This document shows, one piece after another, positions 24,806 to 37,068 of a stretch of 64,000 bases of DNA (the stretch's first letter is position 1; every line of letters starts with the position of its first letter). Both the position numbers and the translations under genes were made by a program. This DNA comes from Brachypterus glaber (lineage: Eukaryota > Arthropoda > Insecta > Coleoptera > Kateretidae): contig OY294054.1 in assembly GCA_958510825.1 (NCBI GenBank), forward strand, positions 9,774,319 to 9,838,318, in the 5' to 3' direction. The notes below the pieces were generated by a model, which was not told the origin of the DNA, ran no database searches, and saw nothing but the letters and a program-made list of their open reading frames with translations.

Positions 24806-25142
24806 TAGTCCGTTCAGGAGTTAACCCCTGGGTCAATAAGTCCTATTTGTATATATTTTTTTCCTTGATCTGGATTTCAAAGATTTTTTAAAGTTGTTTT
24901 CCTCAAATTTATTTAAAATTATTATTATCAAAGGAAACGTTGAAAACTGTATTCGCAACAAAAAAAAAACAACGTGCAATTCTCCATGCCAAAAGAATTT
25001 ATAACCCTTTCTAGAATCATATACTTTTCAGATTTAAGCGTAATAGAAAAAACGAATATAATTATTGATTAATCATAATAAATCATTTAATTATATTTGT
25101 TAATGGCTTACTTAAAACGCAATTAAATGGTGAAAATAATTA

Positions 25143-25295
25143 TTATTTTATACGTCTGCAATAGTTTATTACCGCTTTAAAAATGTTATTTTCTTTCTGA
25201 AGTTTAGTACAAGAAAACTCTATGGCCTTACTAGGCAAATTTTTACACTCATAATTAAAGTAGGGAGTAGGAGTTGAACAAAGGAAACCAGCCGT
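25143..25295 (-). other. Terminal-exon-like frame (50 aa), unrecognised
   Basis: On the minus strand an acceptor with a pyrimidine run (ctcattccag) is followed by 50 open codons and TAA. The peptide starts TAGFLCSTPTPYFNYECKNL and ends NNIFKAVINYCRRIK. Composition looks protein-like, but I found no partner exon and do not recognise it. It may be a fragment of a mobile-element gene. Confidence 0.25.
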
Positions 25296-25939
25296 CTGGA
25301 ATGAGCGAGAATACTTCCTCATAAAAAAAGTTATGTCCAAAACAATTTATTACATTTTGGTACATTTTGGAGGGAGAGGGGTCATGAAAAAAAAATATAT
25401 TTTTAGTGGATTTGGAAAAAAATTATAATAACATTTTTTGTTTAGTTTTTTTTTAACGTTTTTAAAATTTTCTTCTACTTTAAATAATAAAAAAAATACG
25501 GCCAAAACAAAAATGTAACCCCCTTTTACCCCCCTGCCCCCAACCTATGTTGCTAAAATACGAACTTGTCGAAGATAATGTAAAAATAAATATGCACACC
25601 AAAATTTCAAGTCGCTAGCTCAAAGCGTTCTTAAGTTATAGTGGATACAGACAGATAGGCCGACCGACAGACAGACATAGTTTTTGTTGTTGTTTATTTT
25701 GATTTTTCTCGGCGTTTCAGGAAAAAATAAGATGAGAAGTCTCGAACACGTTACGCCGCGTTACAGAGGTCAGTAAATATGATACGTAACACTTGAAAAA
25801 TTATAAACTTATAAAATATTTATTGGATGAAGTTTTTAACAATTATCTAGGACCAAGATACGGATTCCTTGCAAATTTTATTGCACACGGCATTCAATAA
25901 ATCCTAAACAAAAAAAATACACTGCCCAGTAAAATCGCT

Positions 25940-26225
25940 TTCCCATTTTTCAACTCCGCGCGTTAAATAGATTTTTTATTGGAATTGGAAAAATTTTATT
26001 ATCGAACTCAGTTTTGTCGTCCCCAAAAACCTCTGTATACCAATTTTGACGAAAATATTGAAAATATTTTTAAATATTTACCTCCTCACCTCCGTGGGGG
26101 TGGAGTTAGAGTTTTTTTTATATTATCATATTCGATTTCAGCAACCTCAAAAACCCCTATAATGCAATTTTCAACAAATTTTTAAAATTTCTTAAATTTT
26201 GATTAATATCAAGGGGAATTTTTCG
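25940..26225. repeat. Dispersed repeat also present at 34500-34700
   Basis: Shared blocks: tataccaattttgacgaaaa, ttaaatatttaccccctcac and gtgggggtggagttag. No inverted ends are evident here. Confidence 0.55.
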
Positions 26226-27011
26226 CTCAACCCTAATGTATATGTAAAAAAAAATAATCAAAATTATATTACTATTACTATTATTATGAATAACTTATTA
26301 ATCTACATAAATAATTGACTTAATATTACACTACTGAGCTAGTGTTAAGGTATATGACATAAAAATAAAATAAAACAAGCCGTGAAGATATGTTATGCTA
26401 CGCATTCCATTATATACTATTCACAGTAAATAGTATATTGCATTTTCCCAAATATTTAAAAAAAATATTTTTCAAAAAAAAATAAAAAAATACATTTTTT
26501 TAAATGCTTTTTTTTTGTAAAACGAAAAAAAAAATAAAAAAAAATAAAAAAATTGTTTAGAAGAATACAAAAAGAAAACGAAAAAAAAAAACTACAAGAA
26601 TGCACGTCTCGGCAAACAAACAAGCACTAATTAGTAAAAAAAGTCGCTGTGTTATTAATTCGTTTACAAAAACATAAACTAAAATAACAAACGTACTAAG
26701 TGACTTAGTGCCTATTGCCAGACAAAATTTTAATCAAATTCAAATTGGTGCGTTTTGTATAGTGGGTAACTCTCTTGGCAGTCCACCTAGAAGTTAGTTC
26801 GGTTTACCTTTACATAGATCATCAAAAATTAATTAAAGTGCCATTTAAATCTTATTTTTGACTTAGTGCCTTTTACTTCTAAGCCCACGATATATGCATA
26901 TATAATATTATATAAATATAAATAAATATTTAAGTTAAAATATCGTTAAACTTTCAACGCACTCCCTATAACTTTTATGTTTATAGATGGATTTTTTTCA
27001 AAATTAGTATG

Positions 27012-28035
27012 ATAGTCCAGTCAAATAATAAATGTAAATTGCAATAAATGTACACGGGATGATATTTTAAAGGGTAGTAGTGGATGGTAACAGAACACTC
27101 CTGTTAGTTTTTCACCGAGTGATTTGCGGGGTGTTCGCTATCTTAAATTTTAGGGGTGAGTTGGTTAATATGCATCTTACGATAAAAATGAATATAACCA
27201 GTTTTGTTAAGGAGAAAATTTCCAACAGTTTTTGTTTGAATGATTTTTTTAATACATTAATAATAATCGAGTTAATTTAAAAATAGCCATGTTGGAGGTA
27301 AAATTGGTTTTTTCCATTTTTCGGAAAAATTATTCGTCGGACTATAAAAGTGGTTATGAGTAAACTTGTAGCTCTCGACATTCTATATAAGTGCCTATTC
27401 ACAAGCTCGCATAAGTACATAAAACATAACAATGCGATGCCGTGATTGGCTTGATGGGCCGGCATGTATCTTGTAAGTGAATCACGGCATTGCATTCTTA
27501 TGTTTTATGTTCTTATGCAAGCTTCTAGATATGTCTTAAGTTTCATAGATTATAAATTTTCATAGGTACTTTGGTACGGTTACAGAGGGCGCAACTCGAC
27601 TTTCACCGCCCACTGTAACCGTAACAAAATACTTATGAGAAATCATAATATATAAAACTTATAGAGAATTTCAAGAGCTACAAGTTTGCTTATAACCACT
27701 TTTATCCTCCGATGAATAATTTGGCTGAAAAATCGAAAAAAATCACCCCCAACATGGCTATATTTGAATATTTGTAACTCCATCATTATTAATATAATAA
27801 AAAAATAATCCAAACAAAACTTTTTTTTCCTAACAAAATTGGTTATATATGATACATTTTTATCGTAAGATGCATATTTAGCGAGATAACCGCACTCATC
27901 CATAAAATTCAAGATAGCGGACACCCCTTAAGCAAATCACCCGGTGAAAAACAGGAGTGTTCTGTTTCTATCCGCTATTACCCTTACATTTATTGCAATG
28001 TAAGACAGAAATTTTTCGTTATTTGACTGGACTAT
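27012..28035. mobile_element. Foldback element with nested hairpins (1.0 kb)
   Basis: atagtccagtcaaataa at the left matches the right end ttatttgactggactat. Inner blocks pair (acagaacactcctgtt / acaggagtgttctgt; catcttacgataaaaatg / catttttatcgtaagatg). The centre holds two smaller hairpins: one built on cataaaacataacaatgc, and one on ggtacggttacag around gggcg. No coding frame. Confidence 0.8.
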
Positions 28036-28677
28036 GAATATTCTTTTAATTCATGTTATGTTTTTTGAAGATTTGGTTTATTGGACCTTTCCTTTTATTT
28101 ATATATTTTTTAAAACTCGTAGCCTCTCAAAAAATCAAACTGTAAAAATTATTTAATTCTTTTGATTTTTTTAGATTTCTTTTATTTTTTTTAAATCTTT
28201 TTTTTCAAAACTTGTTATTAAATTTCTTTTTTATATGACCTATAGGCAAAGTTGGCAGCAGTATTTCGTATTGCACTTGCATCGTTTACGACGGGTTTAG
28301 AATAAAAGAATTTAAGTATAGAATAAAAGAAGAATGTCAGTATTACAAAGTTTAGTTTAAATCAATTTCTCACATGTGTTAATCTTGATATAAATTGTCA
28401 ATAGGAGCGACGATCCTGACTTTTTTCTTCGTTACAATGATTTCATCTGATAAGTGTCTTTTCAAAAACTAAATTCCTTTTAAAATGTTTTTCGTTTACA
28501 TTTAGATAAGTTTTCCTCGCTTTTTGTAGTTCATTTAATGCCACTATATAGGGTGATTTTGAAATCGTGATGAAAATTTTAAGGGATTCACGCATATGAA
28601 ACTATAAAATGTTGCGAAACATTGGTCCTAAAGGAAACCATGTTTAGGATCTATTTTGGTATGGATGTCTATCGAAA

Positions 28678-30075
28678 AATAGTAGATTACAGGTCGACTC
28701 GGAAAATAGTACTTTTCCGAGACCATTTATAGATCGAGGAAAAGTACCATTTCCCGGGAGACTCGTATACTATTTTATTCGCAACTGTTTTTATTTAAAA
28801 ATAAAGTACTAATTTTTTTGAAACCTAGATGTTTGAATTTAAATGAAGAAAATAATATGTACTCTAATACTTAGTTTTTTAGTTCTTTTCATATTTTGCA
28901 CAATTTTTTTTCCTGCATTTTACAAGAAAATCAGAATCATATAAAACTGAAGTTCCCCATACGCGTAACAGCCACAAAAAACATTTGTTGATAGCTCACA
29001 AGGCACCTTTTATAACATTTATTATCCTTCTCAGTCTCAAAAGTAAAAAACATTGACTAAAACTGTACATTTAAGTTTTTTAACGAAATGTATTAGATTA
29101 TATTCGTGTTTATCATGACAACAGCAGTTCAGGCATCTTGCTTTAAGCATTAATAATGATATTTTAATCGGTGGCGCTATCTGGCGGAAATTAATGATTT
29201 AAATTGCAGACCTGTAATAATTAGTTTACTGATCTCTATTTTTCATTACAGGTCAGGTCCAGGCGTGGAAACAGTGGACAAGATATCAGGTACTTCCCAA
29301 ACTTTATAAATACATGTAATGTATGTATTACATATACAATTGCGAATAAAATATTTTATTCGCAACATTGTACACATATTACATGTATTAATGAAGTTTG
29401 GGAAGTACGTGATTTCTTGTCCCACTGTTTTCCACGCCTTGACCTGACCTGTGATGAAAAATAGAGACCAGTAAACTAATTATTACAGGTCTGCATTTAA
29501 ATTTGAATAATTTCCGCTAGATGGCGCCACCAACTAAAACATCAAACAAGATGGCTGAATTGCGGTTGTCATGATAAACACAAATATAATCTAATACATT
29601 TTGTTCAAAAGACTTAAATTGTAGTTTTAGTCAATGTTTTTTACGTTTGAGACTGAGAATGATAACAAATGTTATAAACGGTGTCTTGTGATCTATCAAC
29701 AAATGTTTTTGTGGTTGTTTTTTGCGTGTTATAAACGGTGCCTTGTGAGCTATCAACAAATGTTTTTGTGGTTGTTTTTTCGGGTTACGCGTATGTAAAA
29801 ATTTAGTGCTTGTGCTTTTCTTGTAAAATGCAGGAAAAATTATTTGTGGTAAATATGAAAAGAACTAAAAGACAAAGTATTATAGTATTATTTTCTTCAA
29901 CTGAATTCAAACATCAGGGTTTCAAAAAAAAAAATAGTATAAATTACTTTATATTTAAATAAAAACAGCTGCGAATAAAATAGTATACAGGTCTCCCGGA
30001 AAATGGTACTTTTCCTCGACCTATAAATGGTCTCGGAAAAGTACTATTTTCCGAGTCGACCTGTAATCTACTATT
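28678..30075. mobile_element. 1.4-kb perfect-style palindromic foldback element
   Basis: Arms of almost 700 bp run from aatagtagattacaggtcg at the left to cgacctgtaatctactatt at the right. The axis lies near a 26-bp exact palindrome at 29340-29365. Each arm tip carries two small palindromes (ctcggaaaatagtactttt/ccgag and gaggaaaagtaccattttc/cggg) separated by atttatag. The right half recurs at 50000-50673. Confidence 0.85.
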
Positions 30076-31450
30076 ACTTTCCCTTAGGAAAGCCCCAAGT
30101 TAAATTAATTGCGTTTCCTTACGTTTCTTGTCGTTTAATATAAAAAACTTTTGAGCTTTGAGCTAAAGACTTTCTTATCCAAAGCTCTTTGGGTAAAAAT
30201 CGATAAGCTATAGACTTTGATAAAGGTCCCATATAACGATTATAAATAAATAAACAAATTAAGATAAGGTGCCAAATATTTTCTTTTCAATTTTTTTTCT
30301 TTTTTCGCAAACAAATTGTTTAAAAAAAAACTCAAAAAACATGACTCCATAAATTAGCATAGTGTTATTTTTCATTCTATTCTAAAATATGAAATTCTCA
30401 GATTATATACAAACATTTGTCTCTGCGATTTCAATAATAATAAAAATTTTAATAGCTTAAACCATATTGGAAACCTATATTTTCATTTCTTTATAACTGT
30501 TATTGTAGAATCACCCCTTAAAATTTTTAAATCAATTTATAAATCGCCCTGTAGATTTTTTATACACGTTTTTATAGAAAATTCGAAACTATAGAATATA
30601 TTCTGTATTCGACATTTTAATCGAATATCTACCAAAAAAAAATCCACACAAAAATATTTATCATGACATACTAAAAATAAAAATACCTTACAATACATGT
30701 GCGACAAAAAAAAGTCGTTTTTGAAAGAGACTATACCTACGTAGAAAGAATAATACCTACTTTGGCGAAAAAAAAGTATATTACGCACCGAGTACGCGAA
30801 CCTAGTTTTTAGTACACGAGGTGCAGCAGAGTAAAAAAAGCACTGAAATGGTTTGCGTCGAGGTGCGTATACTATTTTTCCTACAACCTAACACCTAAAC
30901 ATCAAAAAACCGCAAAAATTATCTTAAAATTAGTTTGTCAATTTGAGGTTATGTGTTTGACGTTTACTAATTTTCGGACAGCAGATGTGTAAAATCAGCT
31001 GATTGTCACTTCCCAATCGTTGTCATAGGCAACGGGTGGGAAATGGGCACTAACTACTAACTAGGTAGTAGGAAAAGTATTTTACAATAAAATTACTGCA
31101 AATTACTGTAAATTTCAGTAATGTAGGTAAGTACTTTAGTTAAAAATATAAAACTAAAGAAAATGGCCCCTTATAAATAAAACTCGACCTGACTGGAATT
31201 TTTAGTAAAAAACGGGGTAAAGTAGGGAGGTTAAGATCTATAAGTTTTTGACAAGGCCAAAATACTTACTTAATATTTCCAGTACTTTATCATACGAATT
31301 AAAGATAGCCCCGCCGAGGCGGGCCCTCTTAATGTTGACCGAGGGATTTTTTTTTGGGCTACTATTGGGAACACATAGTAACTTTTAATAACTACAATCA
31401 GACGAAAATAAAAAAAATGTAAAACGGCCCACCCCAATCGACACTGTAAA
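30076..31450. other. Intergenic, nothing confidently recognised
   Basis: Includes gcaccgagtacgcgaacc near 30784 and ggtgcgtatactatttttcc near 30870, suggesting a worn inverted-repeat element. Confidence 0.35.
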
Positions 31451-31457
31451 CTATGTA

Positions 31458-31632
31458 TACTGTAAATTCAATAAAATCTGCAGTGACTCATACCTCTGCT
31501 GATTTCGTATAAGGGGTCCGCCTTTGCGAAGCTTTGACGAAATTACGCGAGTTGTACCCGAACTGGTACGATCTTCGCCTTTTACCACACATTCGAATCT
31601 AAATCACTGCAGGTTTTATTGAATTTCCAGTA
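31458..31632. mobile_element. TA-flanked MITE (TACTG ends)
   Basis: tactgtaaattcaataaaat plus ctgcagtga at the left pairs with tcactgcaggttttattg plus aatttccagta at the right. TA duplications on both sides. Confidence 0.72.
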
Positions 31633-31634
31633 TA

Positions 31635-32062
31635 CACGGAAAAAAAAAATTATAGCTAGGAGCGCTATAACACACATACCAAGCAAATTATAATCGCTTA
31701 TTATATAAATACAAGGCTTTCTCTTACAATTATGGCAGTCAGTGTAAAAACTTATATGAAATACTTTAATTTTTTTAGTGAATAATAAAATATAACAAAT
31801 AGTATGGCATTTATAGCTTAAATAGATTTAATTATTGTCCGTGCTAATAATTTTTATAATATAATAAAATTTCTGTAAATTTATAATACTGCCTGTAATA
31901 AATATAATCGTGTCTGTAATATATATAATCGTTTCCAATTTATTTTTAACATTATTAGTTATTGTGTCCCTTATAATCTATAGCTTAAATCACTATAATT
32001 TGCCACTGTTACCAAATATCTTATAATGTATAGCGCAGAGCCCACTAATTTCTTTCCGTGTA
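31635..32062. mobile_element. MITE with ACACGGAAA ends, TA-flanked
   Basis: acacggaaaaaaaaaattat and ctaggagcgctataa pair with ttataatgtatagcgc and ctaatttctttccgtgt. The interior is full of tataat words. Confidence 0.62.
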
Positions 32063-32082
32063 GCAAGGATCAATTTAATATT

Positions 32083-32360
32083 GCACTGAAAAGATAGATC
32101 TGGCCGAGGCAACCAGATCAACAGTTAAATACGTACCAACTATTTTTCTGGTTGCTGCAACCATAAATCTGGTGAGGACAACAAGACAATTTGCTGTGCT
32201 TACCGGATCCTTAAATTCTAAGTTTTGTTTGTGGTAACCACAGTAAGTTGTGTTATTGTCCTTACCAGATCTCCGGTTGCAAAAGCCAGAAAAATAGTTA
32301 GTCCGTATTTATGCAACTATTGTTCTGGTTGCCCCAATAAGATCGTTATTTCAGTGTGCC
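32083..32360. mobile_element. MITE with GCACTGAAA / TTTCAGTGTGC ends
   Basis: gcactgaaaagatagatct and caaccagat at the left pair with ttctggttgcc and gatcgttatttcagtgtgc at the right. A diverged internal repeat of the ctggttgc motif occurs several times. Confidence 0.65.
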
Positions 32361-32454
32361 CACGTTTCTATTCTGTACTTCATTAGGGTACACTGAAAAA
32401 AACGTTGGTATTTTTACAAAAAAAATACATTATTGCATTATTGCAGCGATTTTA

Positions 32455-32654
32455 NNNNNNNNNNNNNNNNNNNNNNNNNNNNNNNNNNNNNNNNNNNNNN
32501 NNNNNNNNNNNNNNNNNNNNNNNNNNNNNNNNNNNNNNNNNNNNNNNNNNNNNNNNNNNNNNNNNNNNNNNNNNNNNNNNNNNNNNNNNNNNNNNNNNNN
32601 NNNNNNNNNNNNNNNNNNNNNNNNNNNNNNNNNNNNNNNNNNNNNNNNNNNNNN
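32455..32654. other. Assembly gap (200 N)
   Basis: Exactly 200 N. The left edge (attattgcagcgatttta) is the reverse of the ~260-bp satellite of 15660-17165; the right edge starts inside an FB-A element. Confidence 0.95.
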
Positions 32655-32960
32655 GATAAGCCCCCCCCGTTACGCACACCCCTGGTTGAAATAAGTACAT
32701 GAAAATAACACATAAAAACGGGCCTTGGTAGGATTAGTTGACGTGCGAAACCTCGTTGATATATCTCAAAGGGTTCCTGAGTTATTAAATAAAAACCGAT
32801 TTTTTTAGCAACTTTCAAAGGGGCGTAGCTCCCTTATGACGCATTTTTAGACATATGTTTATAGGAACTTTTTGTCATATTTTATGATGTAAAATCATGT
32901 GTTAAAATTTCCGACGCTATTTCAAATACACATAAGGTCTAACAAGAAGATTAAAATTTT
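32655..32960. mobile_element. FB-A foldback piece beside the gap
   Basis: Contains cacacccctggtt, aacctcgttgatatatctc, gggttcctgagttatt and caaaggggcgtagctcc, as in the copies at 10717, 38635 and 48305. It ends at ttccgacgctatttcaaata. Confidence 0.7.
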
Positions 32961-33019
32961 TAGTTGAAATCCATTAAACACATCACATATTAACATTATT
33001 AAAGTAATGGGATAATTTC

Positions 33020-33740
33020 AGCGTTGCTTACGTTACATCTTAGCCCTATTTTAACTTTTAAATTTATAAAGACAATTATGTTAAAAGACTATTTAAATAC
33101 AATATTTATTTTCAGTAAATGACAAAGTAACAAAAAATATATTTATAATTAATATAAGTTAAATTTGTGATAAATTTATAATTATATTTAATGTTGCTTA
33201 CGTTACATTTTGTGACATAAATTTTGTCTTAAGTAAATGTATCTTTAAATTTCTGTTCTATTACAGAATATAATAGTAGTTTTCGTAACGAGTAAGGACT
33301 TGTCGCAAACGAGTTGCGAACAACATTTTTCGTTCGATCTACAGTCCAGACTTTTTAAAAATGTATATTTTAAAGAATTACCTGTGTTTAATTTTGACAT
33401 TTCAAAATTTTATAAACGTCAAATGACTTTTGTCAAAATGAAAGCTATATGTAATCGTTTGGATAAATAAGTGTGCATAGTTGTCATTTCATTCGAATAT
33501 GCACTATGTACTCGTGCGATAGAAAAATATCGTAACGAGAATATATAGTGAACATGCATTTTTCTTAATTTCGTGTACACTAGGTCGTACGAAAAATGTT
33601 TTTAAAACTATATGTGCATTTAAAAATGTTTAAGAAATCAGGCTAAATAGTTTTTAAATCTTTAAAAATCGCTGTTATGTATTAAAAGATGAAATATCTG
33701 TTGCCTACGTTACAAGGGAATTCGTTGCTTATATTACATT
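33020..33740 (+). repeat. Stretch with a recurring GTTGCTTACGTTACAT word
   Basis: The 16-mer occurs at 33023 and 33193, with near matches at 33700 and 33724. No gene is evident. The intervening DNA has an inverted pair around catttttcgttcgat (~33327) and cgtacgaaaaatg (~33587). Confidence 0.4.
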
Positions 33741-33977
33741 AAAAGTCATTATATTTTTTGTATTCTGAACTGACTATCTTGACAATGTATTGCAATAGCG
33801 AGAGTGTACTTCGAATGGTACTCTTTCAGTTTTTGTCCCAGGTATAACTTTCCCATTTTATTGTTTTCAAATTTTTGGAAAAGCCTTGTATTCGTGCAAA
33901 AAAAAATCATTTTTTTTGCGTACTTTTTCGTTTTATGACGTTTTATGTCGATATAAGTCAATTTCGAACAAAAAAAA

Positions 33978-34075
33978 TTGTCGGTCGGTGAATCGGTCGG
34001 TCGATCTTTTGGTCGATCGGTCGGTCGCTCGGTCGGTCGCTCGGTCGGTCGATCGGTCGATTTATTTTTGTCGGT
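33978..34075 (+). repeat. GGTC/GATC simple repeat
   Basis: Long run of cggtcggtcg and cggtcgatcg words. Both strands read through in several frames, giving spurious Arg/Ser-rich peptides. A short relative lies at 61585-61625. Confidence 0.85.
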
Positions 34076-34079
34076 CAAA

Positions 34080-34505
34080 TTCCACCCTCAAATGAATTTT
34101 TCTCGAAAACGATTTATCCTACGGTATTACAACAAAAGTATTTTTTGTATCTTTACCTAAGGAATAATATTCTTGTTATAAGTTCACAAAAAATTTTCAT
34201 ATCAAAAAGTTTGGGGCAAAATAGTTGTAAGCCCCGCTCCCCATTGCGGACGCCCCTGGTTAAAGTAAGTACATGCAAATACCATTGGCTGATAGATCTT
34301 ATTAGAAGTAGATTACACAGAATACCTCGTTGCTATAACACAAAGGGTTCTTGAGTTATAAAATAAAAATCGAATTTTTGGCACCCCTTTTGAAGGGGCG
34401 TAGCTCCTTTACGAGTCGTTTTAAGACGTATGTTTATGGGAACTTTTTTTCTTATTTTTTTGAAAAGGAATTACACCTTAACGTTACGTACCGTACTTAG
34501 GAAAC
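34080..34505. mobile_element. FB-A foldback piece
   Basis: Has the ttctcgaaaacgatttatcc, cggtattacaacaaaagta and gaaggggcgtagctcctt blocks of the family. It ends in a ggaaacaccctgtat terminus. Confidence 0.65.
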
Positions 34506-35039
34506 ACCCTGTATACCAATTTTCACGAAAACTACCACCCTCCCCTCAGAGGTGGATATAGAGAATTTTTATTATCAGATTCAGTTTCGTTTACCCAAAA
34601 AAACCCACGAAAATACTGACAATATTTAAAAATATTTACCCCCTCACCCCAGTGGGGGCGGAGTTAGATTTTTTATTATCAGATTCAGATTGTATTTTCC
34701 CCATTTACCCCCTTACCCTATCCCAATGATTAACAAAAACAATCCCGAGCGAGAACTTTTGGCTGCATATCAGATTTTAAGCATCTACCTTAAAGCGTTC
34801 TTAAGTTATCGTGCTTACAAGATTTTTCTGATAGAACGACCGGCCGACTGATCAATAGACGGACCTTTTTTTTGCTAGAAATTGATTTATATCGACATAA
34901 AACGTCATAAAACGCAAACATACGCAAAAAAATTGAAAATTTTTACACGAATACAAGGCTTTCTCAAAATTTTGGCAAATTTTTAAAATGGGAAAGCAAA
35001 ATACCATATAAAAATACTGTTTTGGCCTTTGCATTACTA

Positions 35040-35275
35040 GGGCTTTGCGATAATCGAGAAACGAAACTTCACGGCTCGATTGTCGAGAGTCTCAATTTTC
35101 TAGACGAAATAGGTTGATCATGTCTAGACCATTTCTCGACGAATAACTTCTTGTCTCGTCCAGCGAGAGCCTCGACAAATAACTTTTTACCTCGTCTCGA
35201 AAGTCTTCTTTTTTGAAGACTCAACATTGTGCAGGCTTGGTTCACTCTAGTATCTTGCGTGAAAACATCCCCACA
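35040..35275. repeat. CTCGA/TCTCG-rich element end
   Basis: Repeated tctcgac and ctcgtc words between agggctttgcgataatcgag and aaaacatccccacag. Related to 45014-45260 and 47110-47290. Confidence 0.5.
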
Positions 35276-35279
35276 GTAG

Positions 35280-37060
35280 GCTAACCAAGTTTTTATTATT
35301 TAAAATAATTATTTAATTTTACAAATTGTGTATAGAGGTTAAAAATTTAAACAAACTTGTTTTGCCAGGAAATTATATTCATATATCCAAAAACATTGTT
35401 ACGACAGCTGTAAAACCTACATAGTTTGTTTTTACATTGTTGCCATGTTTCCGCAATTTAGCATTGTCGGTGTTTTTGTTACACCAATTTCAATTAGAGT
35501 TAAACTTTTAATTAAGGTTTTACGTTAGCCACAAATTAAATGCAAATAAAACTAGATTGTTTTAAACTGGATTTATTACAGTTATATAGTATATCTTCAT
35601 TTCACAGGAAACCACAGGACGGTATAAACGTAAATTTAACGTTTTGAGTTACATAGATAAACGCAAAATAATTAATAATATTTGGTAAATATTATTAGGG
35701 AAAACGGGAGAAATACCGTGCAGCGGGCAATTCCGTGCATTTAAATATCTAACATATTCAAAGTTTGATATAAAAGTAAAATTTTTCATTTTGTAAAATG
35801 TTTTAAAATAATAATTTTATTTTAATATGCATAGCCTATAAGATCTGATTCTTAAAAGCAAGCATAAATAACGTCGGATATTTTCGGTTTCTGTTCGGAC
35901 CCCTCTAAGTAAAATCGTTGACCTTTGGTAGTGGGGAATTTAGATATTCTTGCCCGGACCCCACCCAGAAAGATATGATCATGTGTCACCTAAATATGCC
36001 TCATTTTAATTTATTGCTTTTCAAAAAATATAAAAGAGGTGAACTCCTTAAATCTTGATCAGTCTTGAATAGTTTTTATCTTGTTAATTAAAAAGTGTCT
36101 AGTTGTGCCAATAGTGAAAATGTAAAAACCTATACAGGAGGATTTGTATCCTTATTTAAAGAATTATTCTTTGATTAAAAATTCTTTTTTTTAACTTTGA
36201 AAATTTTTGGGACTTGTAATTTCAGTGTTAGAAATTTTTGCGATAATGAACTTTGAAAAATATTGTGTGCAAATATTTAAAGACTTATACGTTCCGGTTT
36301 TAATATTTACACTGAGAGAAATGTGGTCAATAAATTGGGTTTTGAAAATTATGGTGAAAAGTTGGAACTGCCAATGTTTTAATTTAAAAGTATTTAATGG
36401 CAAACTACTATATTATAGAAATTAGAACTTAGAAGCTTTACATAGAAGTAGAACTTAGAAGTAAGAATTGATCTTTTATGTTCTTGAAGAATTTAATCAC
36501 ATTTATTTAATATATTATTCTTAAGTTAAGAAGCAATTGTTTAAATCGGTTTCCAAAGCACTATCTCACTAGAACTTAAGCTCCCGAATAAAGTAATACG
36601 TGGTTAAGTATATTCTCCGCTCGGGTATACTTTAAATACGATAGAAGATTGGATGGCCAACCTAACTGAGTAAGTTATAATAAAAGATAATCTTTGCTCG
36701 GCTATAACTGAATTTCCCACTTTATAACATTAGTAGAAAATATTTATTAGTAAAAAACCAATTCACAACAAGTTATTTAAAAAAAAAAAAGCATTTGCGC
36801 CATAACGTTAACGTAATACAACAACCTTCCGCCGCTTAGTTGAGATTGCAACCTGTGATGGAGTGTAGTTAGCTTTTTCTTGAAATCACCGTGCGTGGAT
36901 CTAATATTCGCTCTCTACAAGAAGCTGCAAGTTAATTAGTTCTAAGCTTTTTGGTAATATTTGCTTCAAATTTTTCTTATTTATTTATTTATTTATTTTT
37001 CTTATGTATACAGATTAGTGTTGTTTGTGTTTTAATTAATATCATATTTTCATTTGGTGT
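35280..37060. other. Intergenic, no gene seen
   Basis: AT-rich. A (TTTA)n run near 36980-37000 may mark an older retrotransposon tail. Overlapping opposed frames at 36191-36425 do not look coding. Confidence 0.4.
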
Positions 37061-37068
37061 ATTTTTTA

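Noticed and set aside
32356..32818. Frames running through the first gap
   Set aside because: They consist mainly of N and carry no information.
33749..34160. Arg/Ser-, Asp/Arg- or Thr-rich peptides (VARSVARSVDRS and similar)
   Set aside because: All come from the GGTC/GATC simple repeat read in several frames.
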